A stretch of 59,632 nt of DNA from Variovorax sp. CF313 (lineage in GTDB: Bacteria > Pseudomonadota > Gammaproteobacteria > Burkholderiales > Burkholderiaceae_C), in contig NZ_AKIW01000014.1 in the NCBI RefSeq assembly GCF_000282635.1, positions 1 to 59,632 on the forward strand, given 5' to 3'. Below the pieces are notes generated by a model that worked only from the letters and a program-made list of their open reading frames with translations, searched no databases and was not told the origin of the DNA. Shown here in pieces: positions 46,126 through 55,134 of this stretch (position 1 is the first letter of the stretch; every line of letters begins with the position of its first letter). A program made the translations under genes and the position numbers.

Positions 46126-47136
46126 ATGCCCCAGTCGCCTTCCGCTCCCCTCTCCCGCCGCAGCTTCTCGGCATGGATCGCGGCCTCGGCCGCAGCAGCC
46201 GGCGGAGGGCATGCCGCCCTCTGGCCGCGCGCCGCGCACGCCGCCGACGCGCCCGTGAGCAGCAAGCTGCGCATCGTGATTCCCGCCAACGAAGGCGGCG
46301 GCTGGGACCAGACCGGCCGCGCGCTCGGTGCCGCGATGCTGGCCTCCGGCGCGGTCGGCAGCGTGGTGTACGAGAACGTCGGCGGCAAGGGCGGCACCAT
46401 CGGCCTGGCGAAGTACGCCGAGAAATACGATGCCGACCCCGACACGATCCTGATGAGCGGCATGGTCATGGTCGGCGCGGTGGCGCTGCAGAAGCCCGCC
46501 GTCACCATGGCCCACGTGGCGCCCATCGCCCGCCTCACGAGCGACTACGAGGTGGTGGCGGTGAAGGCCGATTCACCCATCAGGACGCCCAAGGACCTGA
46601 TCGCGCAGCTGCGCGCCGATGCGGCCAACACCGTCATCGCGGGCGGCTCGGCCGGCGGCGTGGACCACATGTACGCCGGCATGCTGGCGCGCGTGGCCGA
46701 CGCCTCGCAGACGCTGGTCTATCAGGCGCACCCCGGCGGCGCCGAAGTGGTCGAGGCGCTGGAAAGCGGCAAGGCCGCGGCGGGCATCTCGGGCTACAGC
46801 GAGTTCAGCGAAGGCCTGGCCAGCGGCAAGCTGCGCGCCATCGGCGTGTCGTCGAAGCGGCCGTTCCAGGGCATTGCGTCGGTGCGCGAACAGGGCGTCG
46901 ATGCCGATCTCGCCAACTGGCGTGGCGTGCTCACCGGCCGCAAGGTACCGCCCTACCGCAAGGCGGCACTGCTGACGGTGGTGCGGCGCGCCACCGCCAC
47001 CGACCTGTGGCAGAAAACCATCAAGCAGAACAACTGGGACCCCTTCTGGATGGAGGGCAAGGACTTCGAGAACTTCCTCGAACTCGACACGGCGATGGCT
47101 GGTCCGCTGATCTATCTGCTCAAGCTGAAAGCCTGA
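46126..47136 (+). CDS. Bug family (TctC-like) solute-binding protein 1
   Basis: Periplasmic receptor of 336 residues for a tripartite tricarboxylate-type transporter. The signal carries a twin-arginine motif, SRRSFSAWIA, ending near AAHAAD. The mature domain has the Bug segments RIVIPANEGGGWDQTGRALG, GGKGGTIGLAKYAEKY and GGSAGGVDHMYAGMLA. No tctA/tctB membrane genes are in the window, so it must work with a distant transporter or act as a sensor. It is followed by a close paralogue. The ligand is unknown. Confidence 0.9.
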   Translation: MPQSPSAPLSRRSFSAWIAASAAAAGGGHAALWPRAAHAADAPVSSKLRIVIPANEGGGWDQTGRALGAAMLASGAVGSVVYENVGGKGGTIGLAKYAEKYDADPDTILMSGMVMVGAVALQKPAVTMAHVAPIARLTSDYEVVAVKADSPIRTPKDLIAQLRADAANTVIAGGSAGGVDHMYAGMLARVADASQTLVYQAHPGGAEVVEALESGKAAAGISGYSEFSEGLASGKLRAIGVSSKRPFQGIASVREQGVDADLANWRGVLTGRKVPPYRKAALLTVVRRATATDLWQKTIKQNNWDPFWMEGKDFENFLELDTAMAGPLIYLLKLKA

Positions 47137-47162
47137 GGGGCAACGGCCGCCACTCAACTCCA

Positions 47163-47247
47163 AGGGTTTTCCCTAGATGTAAAACCCGAGGAGGCTGCTC
47201 GTTTTTCGGACATCATCCAGTTACCTTTATAGACAACTGGAAACAAA
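47163..47247 (+). promoter_or_regulatory. Leader of the second Bug receptor, duplicated
   Basis: AGGGTTTTCCCT (47163-47174) is a self-complementary stem with a TTTT loop. It is followed 32 bp later by CGGACATCATC (47207) and ATAGACAACTGGAAA before the ATG. It matches the leader at 46042-46125. Confidence 0.55.
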
Positions 47248-48255
47248 ATGCCGCATCCCGTGCCAGCAGGCTTTTCTCGCCGCAGCCTCGCTGCATGGTT
47301 GGCATCGGCCGTCGTCGCGGGCGTGGTGCCGGAAGCGTTCTGGCCCCGGTTGGCTGGCGCGGCCGAACCGCAGCTGATCCCCAAGCTGCGCATCGTGATT
47401 CCCGCCAACGAAGGCGGCGGCTGGGACCAGACCGGCCGCGCGCTTGGTGCCGCGATGGTGGCGTCGGGTGCGGTGGGCGATGTCGCCTACGAGAACATCG
47501 GCGGCAAGGGCGGCACCATCGGCCTGGCGAAGTACGTAGAAAAATACGACGCCGACCCCGACACCCTGCTGATGAGCGGCATGGTCATGGTCGGCGCGGT
47601 GGCGCTGCAGAAGCCCGCTGTCACCATGGCGCAGCTCGCGCCGGTGGCGCGGCTTACCAGCGACTACGAGGTGGTGGCGGTGAAGGCCGACTCGCCCATC
47701 AGGACGCCAAAGGACCTGATCGCGCAGCTGCGCGCCGATGCCGCCAAGACGGTCATCGCCGGTGGCTCGGCCGGCGGCGTGGACCACATGTACGCCGGCA
47801 TGCTGGCGCGCGTGGCCGGCAATGCGGCCGCGCTGGTCTACCAGCCGTACCCCGGCGGTGCGCAGGTGGTCGAGGCGCTGGAAAGCGGCAAGGCGGCCGC
47901 CGGCATCTCGGGCTACAGCGAATTCAGCGAAGGCCTGGCCAGCGGCAAGCTGCGCGCCATCGGCGTATCGGCCAAGCGCTCGTTCATGGGCATTCCGGCA
48001 GTGCGCGAACAGGGCGTGGACGCCGACCTCGCCAACTGGCGCGGCGTGCTCACCGGCAAGAAGGTGCCGGCCGAGCGCCGCGCGGTGCTGCTCGAAGCCG
48101 TGCGCCGCGCCACCATGGCCGAACTCTGGCAGAAGACCATCAAGCGCAGCAATTGGGACGCGTACTGGATGGCGGGCAAGGACTTCGAGAGCTTCCTCGA
48201 ACTCGACACGGCGATGGCCGGCCCGCTGATCTACCTGCTCAAGCTCAAAGCCTGA
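47248..48255 (+). CDS. Bug family (TctC-like) solute-binding protein 2
   Basis: Periplasmic receptor of 335 residues and a tandem paralogue of the preceding gene. From RIVIPANEGGGWDQTGRALG onward the two proteins are nearly colinear without gaps, and both end PLIYLLKLKA; differences cluster in the signal peptide and scattered positions such as HVAPIA versus QLAPVA. The signal also has a twin-arginine-like SRRSLAAWLA. The duplication includes the leader. It may have diverged in ligand preference. Confidence 0.9.
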   Translation: MPHPVPAGFSRRSLAAWLASAVVAGVVPEAFWPRLAGAAEPQLIPKLRIVIPANEGGGWDQTGRALGAAMVASGAVGDVAYENIGGKGGTIGLAKYVEKYDADPDTLLMSGMVMVGAVALQKPAVTMAQLAPVARLTSDYEVVAVKADSPIRTPKDLIAQLRADAAKTVIAGGSAGGVDHMYAGMLARVAGNAAALVYQPYPGGAQVVEALESGKAAAGISGYSEFSEGLASGKLRAIGVSAKRSFMGIPAVREQGVDADLANWRGVLTGKKVPAERRAVLLEAVRRATMAELWQKTIKRSNWDAYWMAGKDFESFLELDTAMAGPLIYLLKLKA

Positions 48256-48267
48256 TCGCCCGGCGCT

Positions 48268-48960
48268 TCAAGAAAAAAGCTCCGGCATCTCGCGCTGCGC
48301 CTTCGGCGTGAGCGTGAGCGCCCGCCCGTCCAGCTCCTGCCGTACCCATCCCCGGCGCAGCGACAGCTGCAGCCATGCGGCACCCAATGCGCCGCCCAGG
48401 TGCGGCCGGCGTTCACTCCAGTCCAGGCAGGCGCAGGCAAAGCGCCGGCGCGAGCGGCGCACCGCATCGACCTCGACACCCAGGCTCTCCAGCGCGATCG
48501 CGCCTTCGGGCGTGAGCTCGTACGAGCCGCTCTGCAGGCCGCTGAGCCAGCCCTGGGCATGCAGCCGGTCGTGCAGCGCAACGCCCGCCGTGCCCGCCAT
48601 GTGGTCGTAGCAGGTGCGCGCACTGCGCAGGCGGCTCGGCGTGCTCGGCTCGAATCCGGGCGTGCGCGGCGTGCCGGCCACCACCATCAGGCTTTCGAGC
48701 GCGGCGGCGACGTCGTCGCTGGCGAGGCGGAAGTAGCGGTGCTTGCCCTGCACCAGCAGCTGGACCAGCCGCTCGTCCTTCAGGCGCGCGAGGTGCGCGC
48801 TGGCGGTCGACGCGGCCACCTCGGCGACGGTGGCCAGCTCGGTGGCGGTGCGTGCATGGCCGTCCATCAGGCAGCTCAGCATGCGGGCGCGCGCCGGTTC
48901 GGCGATGGCGCCGGCCAGGCGGGCCAGCTGGAAATCGGCGGAGGAGGAAATGGAGTCCAT
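48268..48960 (-). CDS. ArsR-type winged-helix transcriptional regulator
   Basis: Regulator of 230 residues. The N-terminal winged helix (about 20-90) has EPARARMLSCLMDGHARTATELA and VAASTASAHLARLKDERLV. A longer C-terminal part (LTPEGAIALESLG, then the RRFACACLDWSERRPHLGGALGAA segment) is typical of a larger ArsR-like group with extra domain. The ATG at 48958-48960 begins the conserved part; the frame upstream crosses the P450 promoter. It is divergent from the P450 gene with an 82-bp gap and probably represses it. Confidence 0.88.
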   Translation of the reverse strand: MDSISSSADFQLARLAGAIAEPARARMLSCLMDGHARTATELATVAEVAASTASAHLARLKDERLVQLLVQGKHRYFRLASDDVAAALESLMVVAGTPRTPGFEPSTPSRLRSARTCYDHMAGTAGVALHDRLHAQGWLSGLQSGSYELTPEGAIALESLGVEVDAVRRSRRRFACACLDWSERRPHLGGALGAAWLQLSLRRGWVRQELDGRALTLTPKAQREMPELFS

Positions 48961-49042
48961 GCGCGCATCGTAGAACGGCGCTGCATCCGACACTTCGTTC
49001 GCGGGCGAAGTGCGATGGCGGCTTCGATCGCACACTGCGGCC

Positions 49043-50227
49043 ATGAACGAAAGCAACCGCCCCGTCGATATCGGCATGCCCGCCGACCCGGTCGCAGCCG
49101 CCACGCATGCCGACCCCTATCCCTGCTACGCCACCCTGCGCGACGGCCCGCCGCTCGCGTGGAACGAGAAACTGCGCCTCTGGGTCGCAAGCCGCGCGGA
49201 TGTCATCGAGCAGGTACTGCTCGCGCATGGCGCGCTGCGCGTGCGGCCGGCCGCCGAGCCGGTGCCGCGCGCCATCGCGGGCAGCGCGGCCGGCGAAGTG
49301 TTCGGACATCTGGTGCGCATGAACGACGGCGCGGCGCACCAGGCGCATCGGCCTGCGCTGCAACGAGCGCTGACCGGCCTCGACCTCAATGCCGTGCATG
49401 CAGCCGCCTTGCGGGTGGCGCAGCGCGTGCCCGGGCAGCAGCCGCTATCCGACACGCTGTTCTCGATGCCCGTGCAGGCCGTCGCGCACCTGCTGGGTTT
49501 TGCCGACGATGCGCTGGCGCAGGTGGACCGGTGGCTGCGCGACTTCGTGGCCTGCCTGTCGCCGCTGTCCACGCCCGAGCAGCTGGAGCGTGCGAGCGCC
49601 GCAGCGGGCGAACTGATGGCGCGCTTTGAAATGCTGGCAGCGGTCGCGCCGCCGCGGCACGGCACGTTGCTCGCGGCTGTGCTCGCCGAGAGCGCGGGCG
49701 ATGCGCGCGTGTCGCGCTCTCTGCTCGCGAACCTCGCGGGCCTGCTCTCGCAGACCTGCGACGCCACGGCGGGCCTGGTCGGCAACAGCCTGATCGCGAT
49801 GATGCGCGAGCCTTCCCTGCCGAGTGCGTCGACCCGCACGCGCGACGGCCTGCAAGCCATCGTCGAGGAGACCGCGCGCCACGACCCGTCGGTGCAGAAC
49901 ACGCGGCGCTTTGCCGCCGAGGCCGTCGAGATCGCCGGCACCCCGCTGGCGGCCGGCGATGCGGTGCTGGTGCTGCTGGCCTCGGCCAACCGCGACCCGG
50001 CACTCAACCCCGACCCCGATCGCTTCATGCCCGTGCGCGCCCGCCGCCGCATGCTCGGCTTCGGCCACGGCATGCACGCGTGTCCGGGGCAGGCGCTGGC
50101 CTGCACGCTGGCGGCGGCCAGCCTCGGTGCCCTGCTGCCGCGCCATGCAGCCGACCTCGATGCGCAGCGCGTGCGCGGCTGGAGCTATCGGCCGTCGGTC
50201 AATGGGCGCATCCCCGTGTTCCACTGA
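49043..50227 (+). CDS. Cytochrome P450
   Basis: Heme monooxygenase of 394 residues. The heme loop is FGHGMHACPGQ with Cys347, and the K-helix ExxR is Glu276-Arg279 in EETARHDPSVQNTRR. The I-helix region LLSQTCDATAGLVGN lacks the usual AGxDT order, so oxygen activation may be tuned differently. No redox partner is encoded nearby. There is no signal or membrane anchor. Its 3' end overlaps the flavin split-barrel gene by 43 bp on the other strand. The substrate is unknown. Confidence 0.92.
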   Translation: MNESNRPVDIGMPADPVAAATHADPYPCYATLRDGPPLAWNEKLRLWVASRADVIEQVLLAHGALRVRPAAEPVPRAIAGSAAGEVFGHLVRMNDGAAHQAHRPALQRALTGLDLNAVHAAALRVAQRVPGQQPLSDTLFSMPVQAVAHLLGFADDALAQVDRWLRDFVACLSPLSTPEQLERASAAAGELMARFEMLAAVAPPRHGTLLAAVLAESAGDARVSRSLLANLAGLLSQTCDATAGLVGNSLIAMMREPSLPSASTRTRDGLQAIVEETARHDPSVQNTRRFAAEAVEIAGTPLAAGDAVLVLLASANRDPALNPDPDRFMPVRARRRMLGFGHGMHACPGQALACTLAAASLGALLPRHAADLDAQRVRGWSYRPSVNGRIPVFH

Positions 50228-51186
50228 CCCGTGCCCGCCAGGTGGGGCGACAGTTGTGCATCACCCCAGCGCAGCGGCAACGCCGCCGGACGACGCAGGG
50301 CGTGCGTGACCCGAAAGCGCATCAGCCGCTCCGCACCTTCGAACGCGGCCACTTCGGGACCGTCCCACACGATCTCTGCCGTGACCGCCACGTGCAGCAG
50401 GTCGCCGCTGTCGAAGTCGACGAACAGCAGCCCCGCGCGCGGATGCGCCGCCAGGTTGCCGAGCGTGTTGAAGAAGCGGTTGCCGTTGAAATCCGGCACG
50501 GTGAGCACGTCGCCTTCGTGGTCGTTGTCGATGCGCACGAAGCCCGGACGGCCGCCGCGGTGCGACACGTCGACGCCGTGCGAACTCGCATCGGCCTCAT
50601 CGCCCGCCGCCGCTTCGTTCGGATAGGCGGTGGCGATGAACAGCGTGTCGGCGCTGCCGATCAGGCGATGCGCCGCCAGGTCGAGTTCGTCGAGCCACTG
50701 CACCTGCGGCGCCGCATCGCCGCGCGGCGATGCGAACACCGGCTCGCGCGCCTGGATGTAGCGCGGGCAATTGCCGAAGCTCTGCTGCACCGCGACCATG
50801 AAGCCCGAACCATCGAGCGCCTCGACCGTGCCGTTCATGCGGTTGCGCCGCCGCGTGTGCGGCTGCATGCCGAGCAGGCCCAGCGTGGCGCCCTGCTTCA
50901 GCTGCCCGGCGAGCGGATCGCCCGCCGCCGGCAGCGCATCGACGCGCAGGTGCGTGGCATCGGGTGAATGCACAAAGCCGGCGGACGCCGCGAGCACGCT
51001 GGCCCACGGCTGTAGTTCCGCATCGAGACTGCCGATCACGAGGAACGGCAGCAGCCCGAAGAATTCGCGGTGCTGGTCGGGCATGTAGTCGCGAATGACG
51101 CGCGGGCCCGCCACCTCCATCTGCTCGCGCGAGCCTGCCAGGGCCTGCATCGCGCGCTCGCCCGCATGGAACGGCGCGGCGATCAT
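50185..51186 (-). CDS. Pyridoxamine 5'-phosphate oxidase-like flavin split-barrel protein
   Basis: Protein of 333 residues. After an N-terminal extension it has the FMN split-barrel segments EFFGLLPFLVIGSLDAELQPW and FVRIDNDHEGDVLTVPDFNGN, with a NLAAHPRAGLLFVDFDSGDLL strand pair. Such proteins bind flavin or heme-like cofactors and often act as oxidoreductases of uncertain substrate. The start overlaps the GST gene end by 4 bp, so the two are coupled. It converges on the P450 gene with overlapping 3' ends. Confidence 0.85.
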   Translation of the reverse strand: MIAAPFHAGERAMQALAGSREQMEVAGPRVIRDYMPDQHREFFGLLPFLVIGSLDAELQPWASVLAASAGFVHSPDATHLRVDALPAAGDPLAGQLKQGATLGLLGMQPHTRRRNRMNGTVEALDGSGFMVAVQQSFGNCPRYIQAREPVFASPRGDAAPQVQWLDELDLAAHRLIGSADTLFIATAYPNEAAAGDEADASSHGVDVSHRGGRPGFVRIDNDHEGDVLTVPDFNGNRFFNTLGNLAAHPRAGLLFVDFDSGDLLHVAVTAEIVWDGPEVAAFEGAERLMRFRVTHALRRPAALPLRWGDAQLSPHLAGTGQWNTGMRPLTDGR

Positions 51187-51833
51187 GCAACCGCCCCGAG
51201 CCCGACGGGCGTGCGCACCATCGGCACGAACCCCGGCAGGGCTTCCACGCGTTCGAGCCAGCCGCGCAGGTTCGGATAGGCGTCGATCGACACGCTGCCT
51301 TCGGGTGCATGCGCCACGTAGGCGTAGTTCGCGATATCGGCGAGCGTTGCGTCGTGGCCGGCGAGGAAGGGCTGCTGCTGCAAATGCATTTCCATTACCG
51401 AGAGCAGCGCATGCGAACGCGCGACGATCTCCGCCGGGTCGGTGTCGCGGCCGAACAGCGCAATGACCCGCGCCGCCGCCGGACCGTAGGCCAGCGGGCC
51501 GGCCGCCACCGAAAACCAGCGCTGCACGCGCGCAGCACCGACGGGATCGCGCGGCATCCAGCGTGCGGGGTCCGGCGCATAGCGTTCGTTGAGGTAAACG
51601 AGGATGGCGTTGGAATCGGCCAGCGCGAGTTCGCCGTCCTCGATCACCGGCACCTGGCCGAAGGGGTTGCGCGCCAGGAATTCGGGCGTGCGGTTCTCGC
51701 GCCTGCGCATGTCGATCTCGATGTTCTCGAATGGCAGGCCGAGCATCGCGAGGAACAGGCGCACGCGATGCACGTGGCCCGAGATGGCGGAACCGTAGAG
51801 CTTGATGGGCTGGGCGGGGCGGGCGGTGGTCAT
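51183..51833 (-). CDS. Glutathione S-transferase family protein
   Basis: Cytoplasmic protein of 216 residues. The thioredoxin-like N-terminal domain (KLYGSAISGHVHRVRLFLAML, then NPFGQVPVIEDGELALADSNAI) binds glutathione, and an all-helical C-terminal domain follows with LAGHDATLADIANYAYV. An AAGGAG site precedes the ATG at 51831-51833. It is coupled to the flavin split-barrel gene and divergent from a LysR gene. Confidence 0.93.
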   Translation of the reverse strand: MTTARPAQPIKLYGSAISGHVHRVRLFLAMLGLPFENIEIDMRRRENRTPEFLARNPFGQVPVIEDGELALADSNAILVYLNERYAPDPARWMPRDPVGAARVQRWFSVAAGPLAYGPAAARVIALFGRDTDPAEIVARSHALLSVMEMHLQQQPFLAGHDATLADIANYAYVAHAPEGSVSIDAYPNLRGWLERVEALPGFVPMVRTPVGLGAVA

Positions 51834-51899
51834 GGGAACTCCTTGTTTGAGGATGGCGGGGGCGTTGCCTGGATTGTTCTCTCTTGCATCAGATGAATG

Positions 51900-51917
51900 A
51901 ATAGCCAATTCGGTATT
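51900..51917. promoter_or_regulatory. Candidate LysR operator between the GST and LysR genes
   Basis: AATAGCCAATTCGGTATT is an 18-bp imperfect palindrome (14 of 18 positions symmetric) in the 115-bp divergent gap. It fits a T-N11-A LysR box. Confidence 0.4.
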
Positions 51918-51948
51918 TGACTGCTGCGTTTTCCGGTTTAATCGCGCC

Positions 51949-52839
51949 ATGGATCGTTTCAAAGCCATGCAGACCTTCGTTCAGATTGCCGACAAGGGCA
52001 GCCTGACTCGCGCCGCCGAGGCGCTCGGCAGCTCACTGCCGGCAGTGGTGCGCTCGCTCGCCGCGCTGGAGGCGCACCTGGGCGTGCGACTGTTCCATCG
52101 CACCACGCGCCGGCTGTCGCTCACCGAGGAAGGCCGCCACTACCTGCCGAGCGCGCGCGAAGTGCTGCTCGCGGCCGACGCCGCCGACCTCGCGCTGAAG
52201 GCCGAGGCGCGCGAGCCGGCGGGCCAGCTCACGATCACCGCGCCGGTGCTCTTCGGCCACATGTACGTGGCGCCCGCCATCGTGCGCTTCATGCAGCGGC
52301 ACGAAAAGGTGCGCTGTAGCGTGCGCCTGTACGACCGCACCGTGAACCTGCTCGAGGAGGGCATCGACGTGGGCATCCGCATCAGCCCGCTGGAAGATTC
52401 GTCGCTGGTGGCGCAGACGCTCGGCACCATCCGCCGCGTGGTGGCTGCGAGCCCCGCGTACCTCGCCCAGCACGGCACGCCACGGCATCCGCGCGACCTG
52501 GCCGGTGCGCCCTGCGTGCGCGGCCGCATCGACGCACCGGCGCAGTGGCTGTTCCGCGACGGCGGCAAGACGATCAGCGTGACGCCGAACAACCGCCTGG
52601 AGTTCAACCACCTGGCCCCGGCCATCGAGTCGTGCGCGGCGGGCATGGGCTTCGGCACCTTCTTCTCGTACCAGGTGATGCCGCACGTGGCGCAGGGCCG
52701 GCTGAAGCTGGTGCTCGAAGACTTCGAGCCGCCGCCGCGGCCGGTGAGCGTGATCTATCCCAACGCGCGGCTGCTGCCCGCGCGCACGCGGGCGTTCATC
52801 GAGTGGATGAAGATGGAGTTCAGCGGCCTCAGGCTCTGA
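51949..52839 (+). CDS. LysR family transcriptional regulator
   Basis: Regulator of 296 residues. The helix-turn-helix is in KGSLTRAAEALGSSLPAVVRSLAALE, and the effector domain has VRLYDRTVNLLEEGIDVGIRI, placing it in the CrgA-like group. It is divergent from the GST-flavoprotein pair and probably controls it. The inducer is unknown. Confidence 0.93.
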   Translation: MDRFKAMQTFVQIADKGSLTRAAEALGSSLPAVVRSLAALEAHLGVRLFHRTTRRLSLTEEGRHYLPSAREVLLAADAADLALKAEAREPAGQLTITAPVLFGHMYVAPAIVRFMQRHEKVRCSVRLYDRTVNLLEEGIDVGIRISPLEDSSLVAQTLGTIRRVVAASPAYLAQHGTPRHPRDLAGAPCVRGRIDAPAQWLFRDGGKTISVTPNNRLEFNHLAPAIESCAAGMGFGTFFSYQVMPHVAQGRLKLVLEDFEPPPRPVSVIYPNARLLPARTRAFIEWMKMEFSGLRL

Positions 52840-52851
52840 GCCCGGGCGGCG

Positions 52852-53433
52852 TCAAGCGGCGCTGCCCGGCCAGCCGTCGTCGAGCGATTCGCGGCTGTCG
52901 TGCAGGCAGATCTCGCTGTCCTGCTTCAGCGGCAGCCAGCCTTCGCGTTCCAGCTGGCCAGCCAGCGCCGCCACCCGGGCCTTGAACCCGGCCAGCGGCT
53001 CGCGGCTGCGCAGCGTGACGAAGCGCATGCCGGTCTCGCCCATGAGGCTGTTGCGCGACAGCCGCGCACCGTGCGTCTCGCACAGGTGCTGCAGCGCGGA
53101 TGCGTTGTGCAGCAGCAGCTTGCCGCGCCACTCGAAATACTGGTCGGGCTGGCTCAGCCGCTCCCAGCCCTGGACCGACGCCTCGATCTTCACGCGCCGC
53201 ACCGCCATGCCCGCGCGCGCCAGCCATTGCCCCAAGGCCATGGCCTCGGCCTTCGCTTCCTCGAGCGTGCCGCGAAGCCAGCCGGTGGCGATGGGCTGCT
53301 GCTTCTGCTCGCCGTGGGCGAGGTCGATCAGCATCGGCTTGAGCCCGACTTGCTCGCACACCACGACGAAGGCCGCCATTTGCGATTCCTGCAAAACGCA
53401 GCACGTCAGGTGCAGCTTCAACGCGCGCTTCAT
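52852..53433 (-). CDS. Conserved-looking protein of unknown function
   Basis: Protein of 193 residues that I do not recognise. It starts MKRALKLHLTCCVLQESQMA and has no signal peptide. A mixed alpha/beta pattern is seen, with an amphipathic helix in GTLEEAKAEAMALGQWLARAG and strand-like VRRVKIEAS and YFEWRGKLLL segments. Its ATG overlaps the stop of the exported protein gene by 4 bp, so it is the third gene of a tight operon. A partner role for the two exported proteins is only inferred from context. Confidence 0.75.
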   Translation of the reverse strand: MKRALKLHLTCCVLQESQMAAFVVVCEQVGLKPMLIDLAHGEQKQQPIATGWLRGTLEEAKAEAMALGQWLARAGMAVRRVKIEASVQGWERLSQPDQYFEWRGKLLLHNASALQHLCETHGARLSRNSLMGETGMRFVTLRSREPLAGFKARVAALAGQLEREGWLPLKQDSEICLHDSRESLDDGWPGSAA

Positions 53434-54110
53434 GGCGCACCCACCGGCTCGGGCAGCGGCCTGCCGTCGCAGAGCGACGCGGCGTCGATCGCCATGCCGC
53501 GCACCGCTTCTTCAAGGCCGAGGTTCAGCACCGACATGAACTCGCCGTTGGCGCTGGTCCAGTTGGTGCGCGTGCCCATGCCGTGGTACTGGCGCGCGGC
53601 GGTCCCGCCGCCGGGCAGGCGGTAGCTCACCTTGAGCACGACATGCGAAACCAGGTTCAGGTTCACCGACCACGCATGGGCGAGGCGCAGCGCAACGTCG
53701 GCCACAGCCTGCCTGGCGCCACTGTCGCCTGCGGGCGGCGCCCCCGGCACCGCCTGGAGTCCATAGCGGCCCAGCGACTGCAGCGCACCGCGCGTCCACG
53801 CCGTCGCGTCGCCGCTGCGCAGCGACTGCACGGACCGGGGCGTGGCGTGCACCGTCGGCATCATCACCGTGAGGTTGCCGGCGTTGGCCTTGTTGCTGCG
53901 CGTGTCCTCGATCGCGGGCAGGTACAGCGTGCAGTCGCGCGCGAGCCGCAGCGGTGCGGCCGGTACGCCGTTGGGCCGCTCGGCCGGTTCGGGCGCCGGC
54001 TCGAAGACCATGGAGAGCGGCTCGCTCTCGGTGAGAGCGTGCGAGAGGGTGGGCAGGGCGCAGAGCGCGGCGAATGCAGCAGCGGCGAGTTGTTCTTGGC
54101 ACAGCCTCAT
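53430..54110 (-). CDS. Exported protein of unknown function
   Basis: Predicted periplasmic protein of 226 residues. A signal peptide ends near TLSHA (about residue 25). The mature part includes ARDCTLYLPAIEDTRSNK and VSHVVLKVSYRLPGG, with an Asn/Thr-rich segment before the C-terminal LCDGRPLPEP. I recognise no family; the pattern resembles small envelope-assembly or secretion-accessory proteins. The start overlaps the lipoprotein gene by 4 bp. Confidence 0.75.
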   Translation of the reverse strand: MRLCQEQLAAAAFAALCALPTLSHALTESEPLSMVFEPAPEPAERPNGVPAAPLRLARDCTLYLPAIEDTRSNKANAGNLTVMMPTVHATPRSVQSLRSGDATAWTRGALQSLGRYGLQAVPGAPPAGDSGARQAVADVALRLAHAWSVNLNLVSHVVLKVSYRLPGGGTAARQYHGMGTRTNWTSANGEFMSVLNLGLEEAVRGMAIDAASLCDGRPLPEPVGAP

Positions 54111-54949
54111 GGCGCGGCGCTCCTGACCGAATACATGGCGCCGTCCTGGTCGCGGAACAGCACGCGGCCCGGCTGCTCGTCGAAGCCCTTGCCGGCCAGC
54201 GTCACCCACGAGCCGTTGACGTTGAAGCGCGCGGTCTTCACGCCGCCGGAGCGGGCGCCGGCGATGTCCAGCGCCACCACATGCAGGGTCTGCGCCATCG
54301 ACTCGCGCATCACGCCGCGCAGCACCTGCCCGTCGTTCGCCGTCAGCCGCCGCAGCACGGCGGCGCGCGCCGTGCCGCCGATGGGTGTCTGGAAGATGGC
54401 GGCGGCGCGGTAGCTCGGCTCGCTGCGGCCGTCCTGCCACAGCAGCGCCGAGGTTCGCGTGGTGAAGGCGCCCAGGCCGGGCTCCAGCGCGTACTGCAGC
54501 AGCAGCACCATGTAGGCGGGACCTGCCTTCGTGGCGGCGATGCGGGCCTCATGCTCGACCTTCGCCGGCATGGCCGCGAGCACCTGCGACGAGCGGATCT
54601 TCAGCGGGAACGAACTCGGCTCGGCCAGCAGCGTGCCGAGGGCCTTGCCCGCCTCCACGCGGTAGTCGTAGTCGAGCAGCGGTCCGACGATGGCCTGCAC
54701 CTCGGCGCTCATGTCCTTCTGGCGCGATTGCTGCACCGACGAATCGATCAGCGCGCCGATCAGCCCGCCGCCCGTGGCCGCGCTCACGCCGGGGGGCTGC
54801 GCGGAGAGCATGAAGCTCTCCTGCGCAACGACGACGCGCAGGTCGACTTCCTGAACCTTGTCGCGGTCCGCAACCGCCAGCGGCCGATGAAAAGGTGCGC
54901 AGGCGCCGAACAGCATCAGCACCGGCAGCGCCAGCCAGAAACGCAGCAT
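54107..54949 (-). CDS. Predicted lipoprotein of unknown function
   Basis: Protein of 280 residues with a lipobox: MLRFWLALPVLMLFGACAPF, cleavage before the Cys in LFGAC. The residue after the Cys is Ala, which favours outer-membrane sorting. The mature part is mostly beta-like with an early VDLRVVVAQESFMLSAQPPG and a Gly-rich GGGLIGALIDSSV. A GGGAGG site precedes the ATG at 54947-54949. It is the first gene of a three-gene operon. No function is recognised. Confidence 0.78.
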   Translation of the reverse strand: MLRFWLALPVLMLFGACAPFHRPLAVADRDKVQEVDLRVVVAQESFMLSAQPPGVSAATGGGLIGALIDSSVQQSRQKDMSAEVQAIVGPLLDYDYRVEAGKALGTLLAEPSSFPLKIRSSQVLAAMPAKVEHEARIAATKAGPAYMVLLLQYALEPGLGAFTTRTSALLWQDGRSEPSYRAAAIFQTPIGGTARAAVLRRLTANDGQVLRGVMRESMAQTLHVVALDIAGARSGGVKTARFNVNGSWVTLAGKGFDEQPGRVLFRDQDGAMYSVRSAAP

Positions 54950-55134
54950 CTTTGGGCCTCCCACCGCACAAACGCCATTCTTGGCGTCGATTGTGCCGCC
55001 GCCGGCGTACGGTTCGACCCGGGTTATCGAGGGTCCGCCGGACGCGTCCGCCATGTAGTGGCCCCGAACACGCGCGGTTGTCCATCGATTGAAGCGATGG
55101 GGCGCCCGCGGCACGGCTGCGTCAGAATGGCCGC

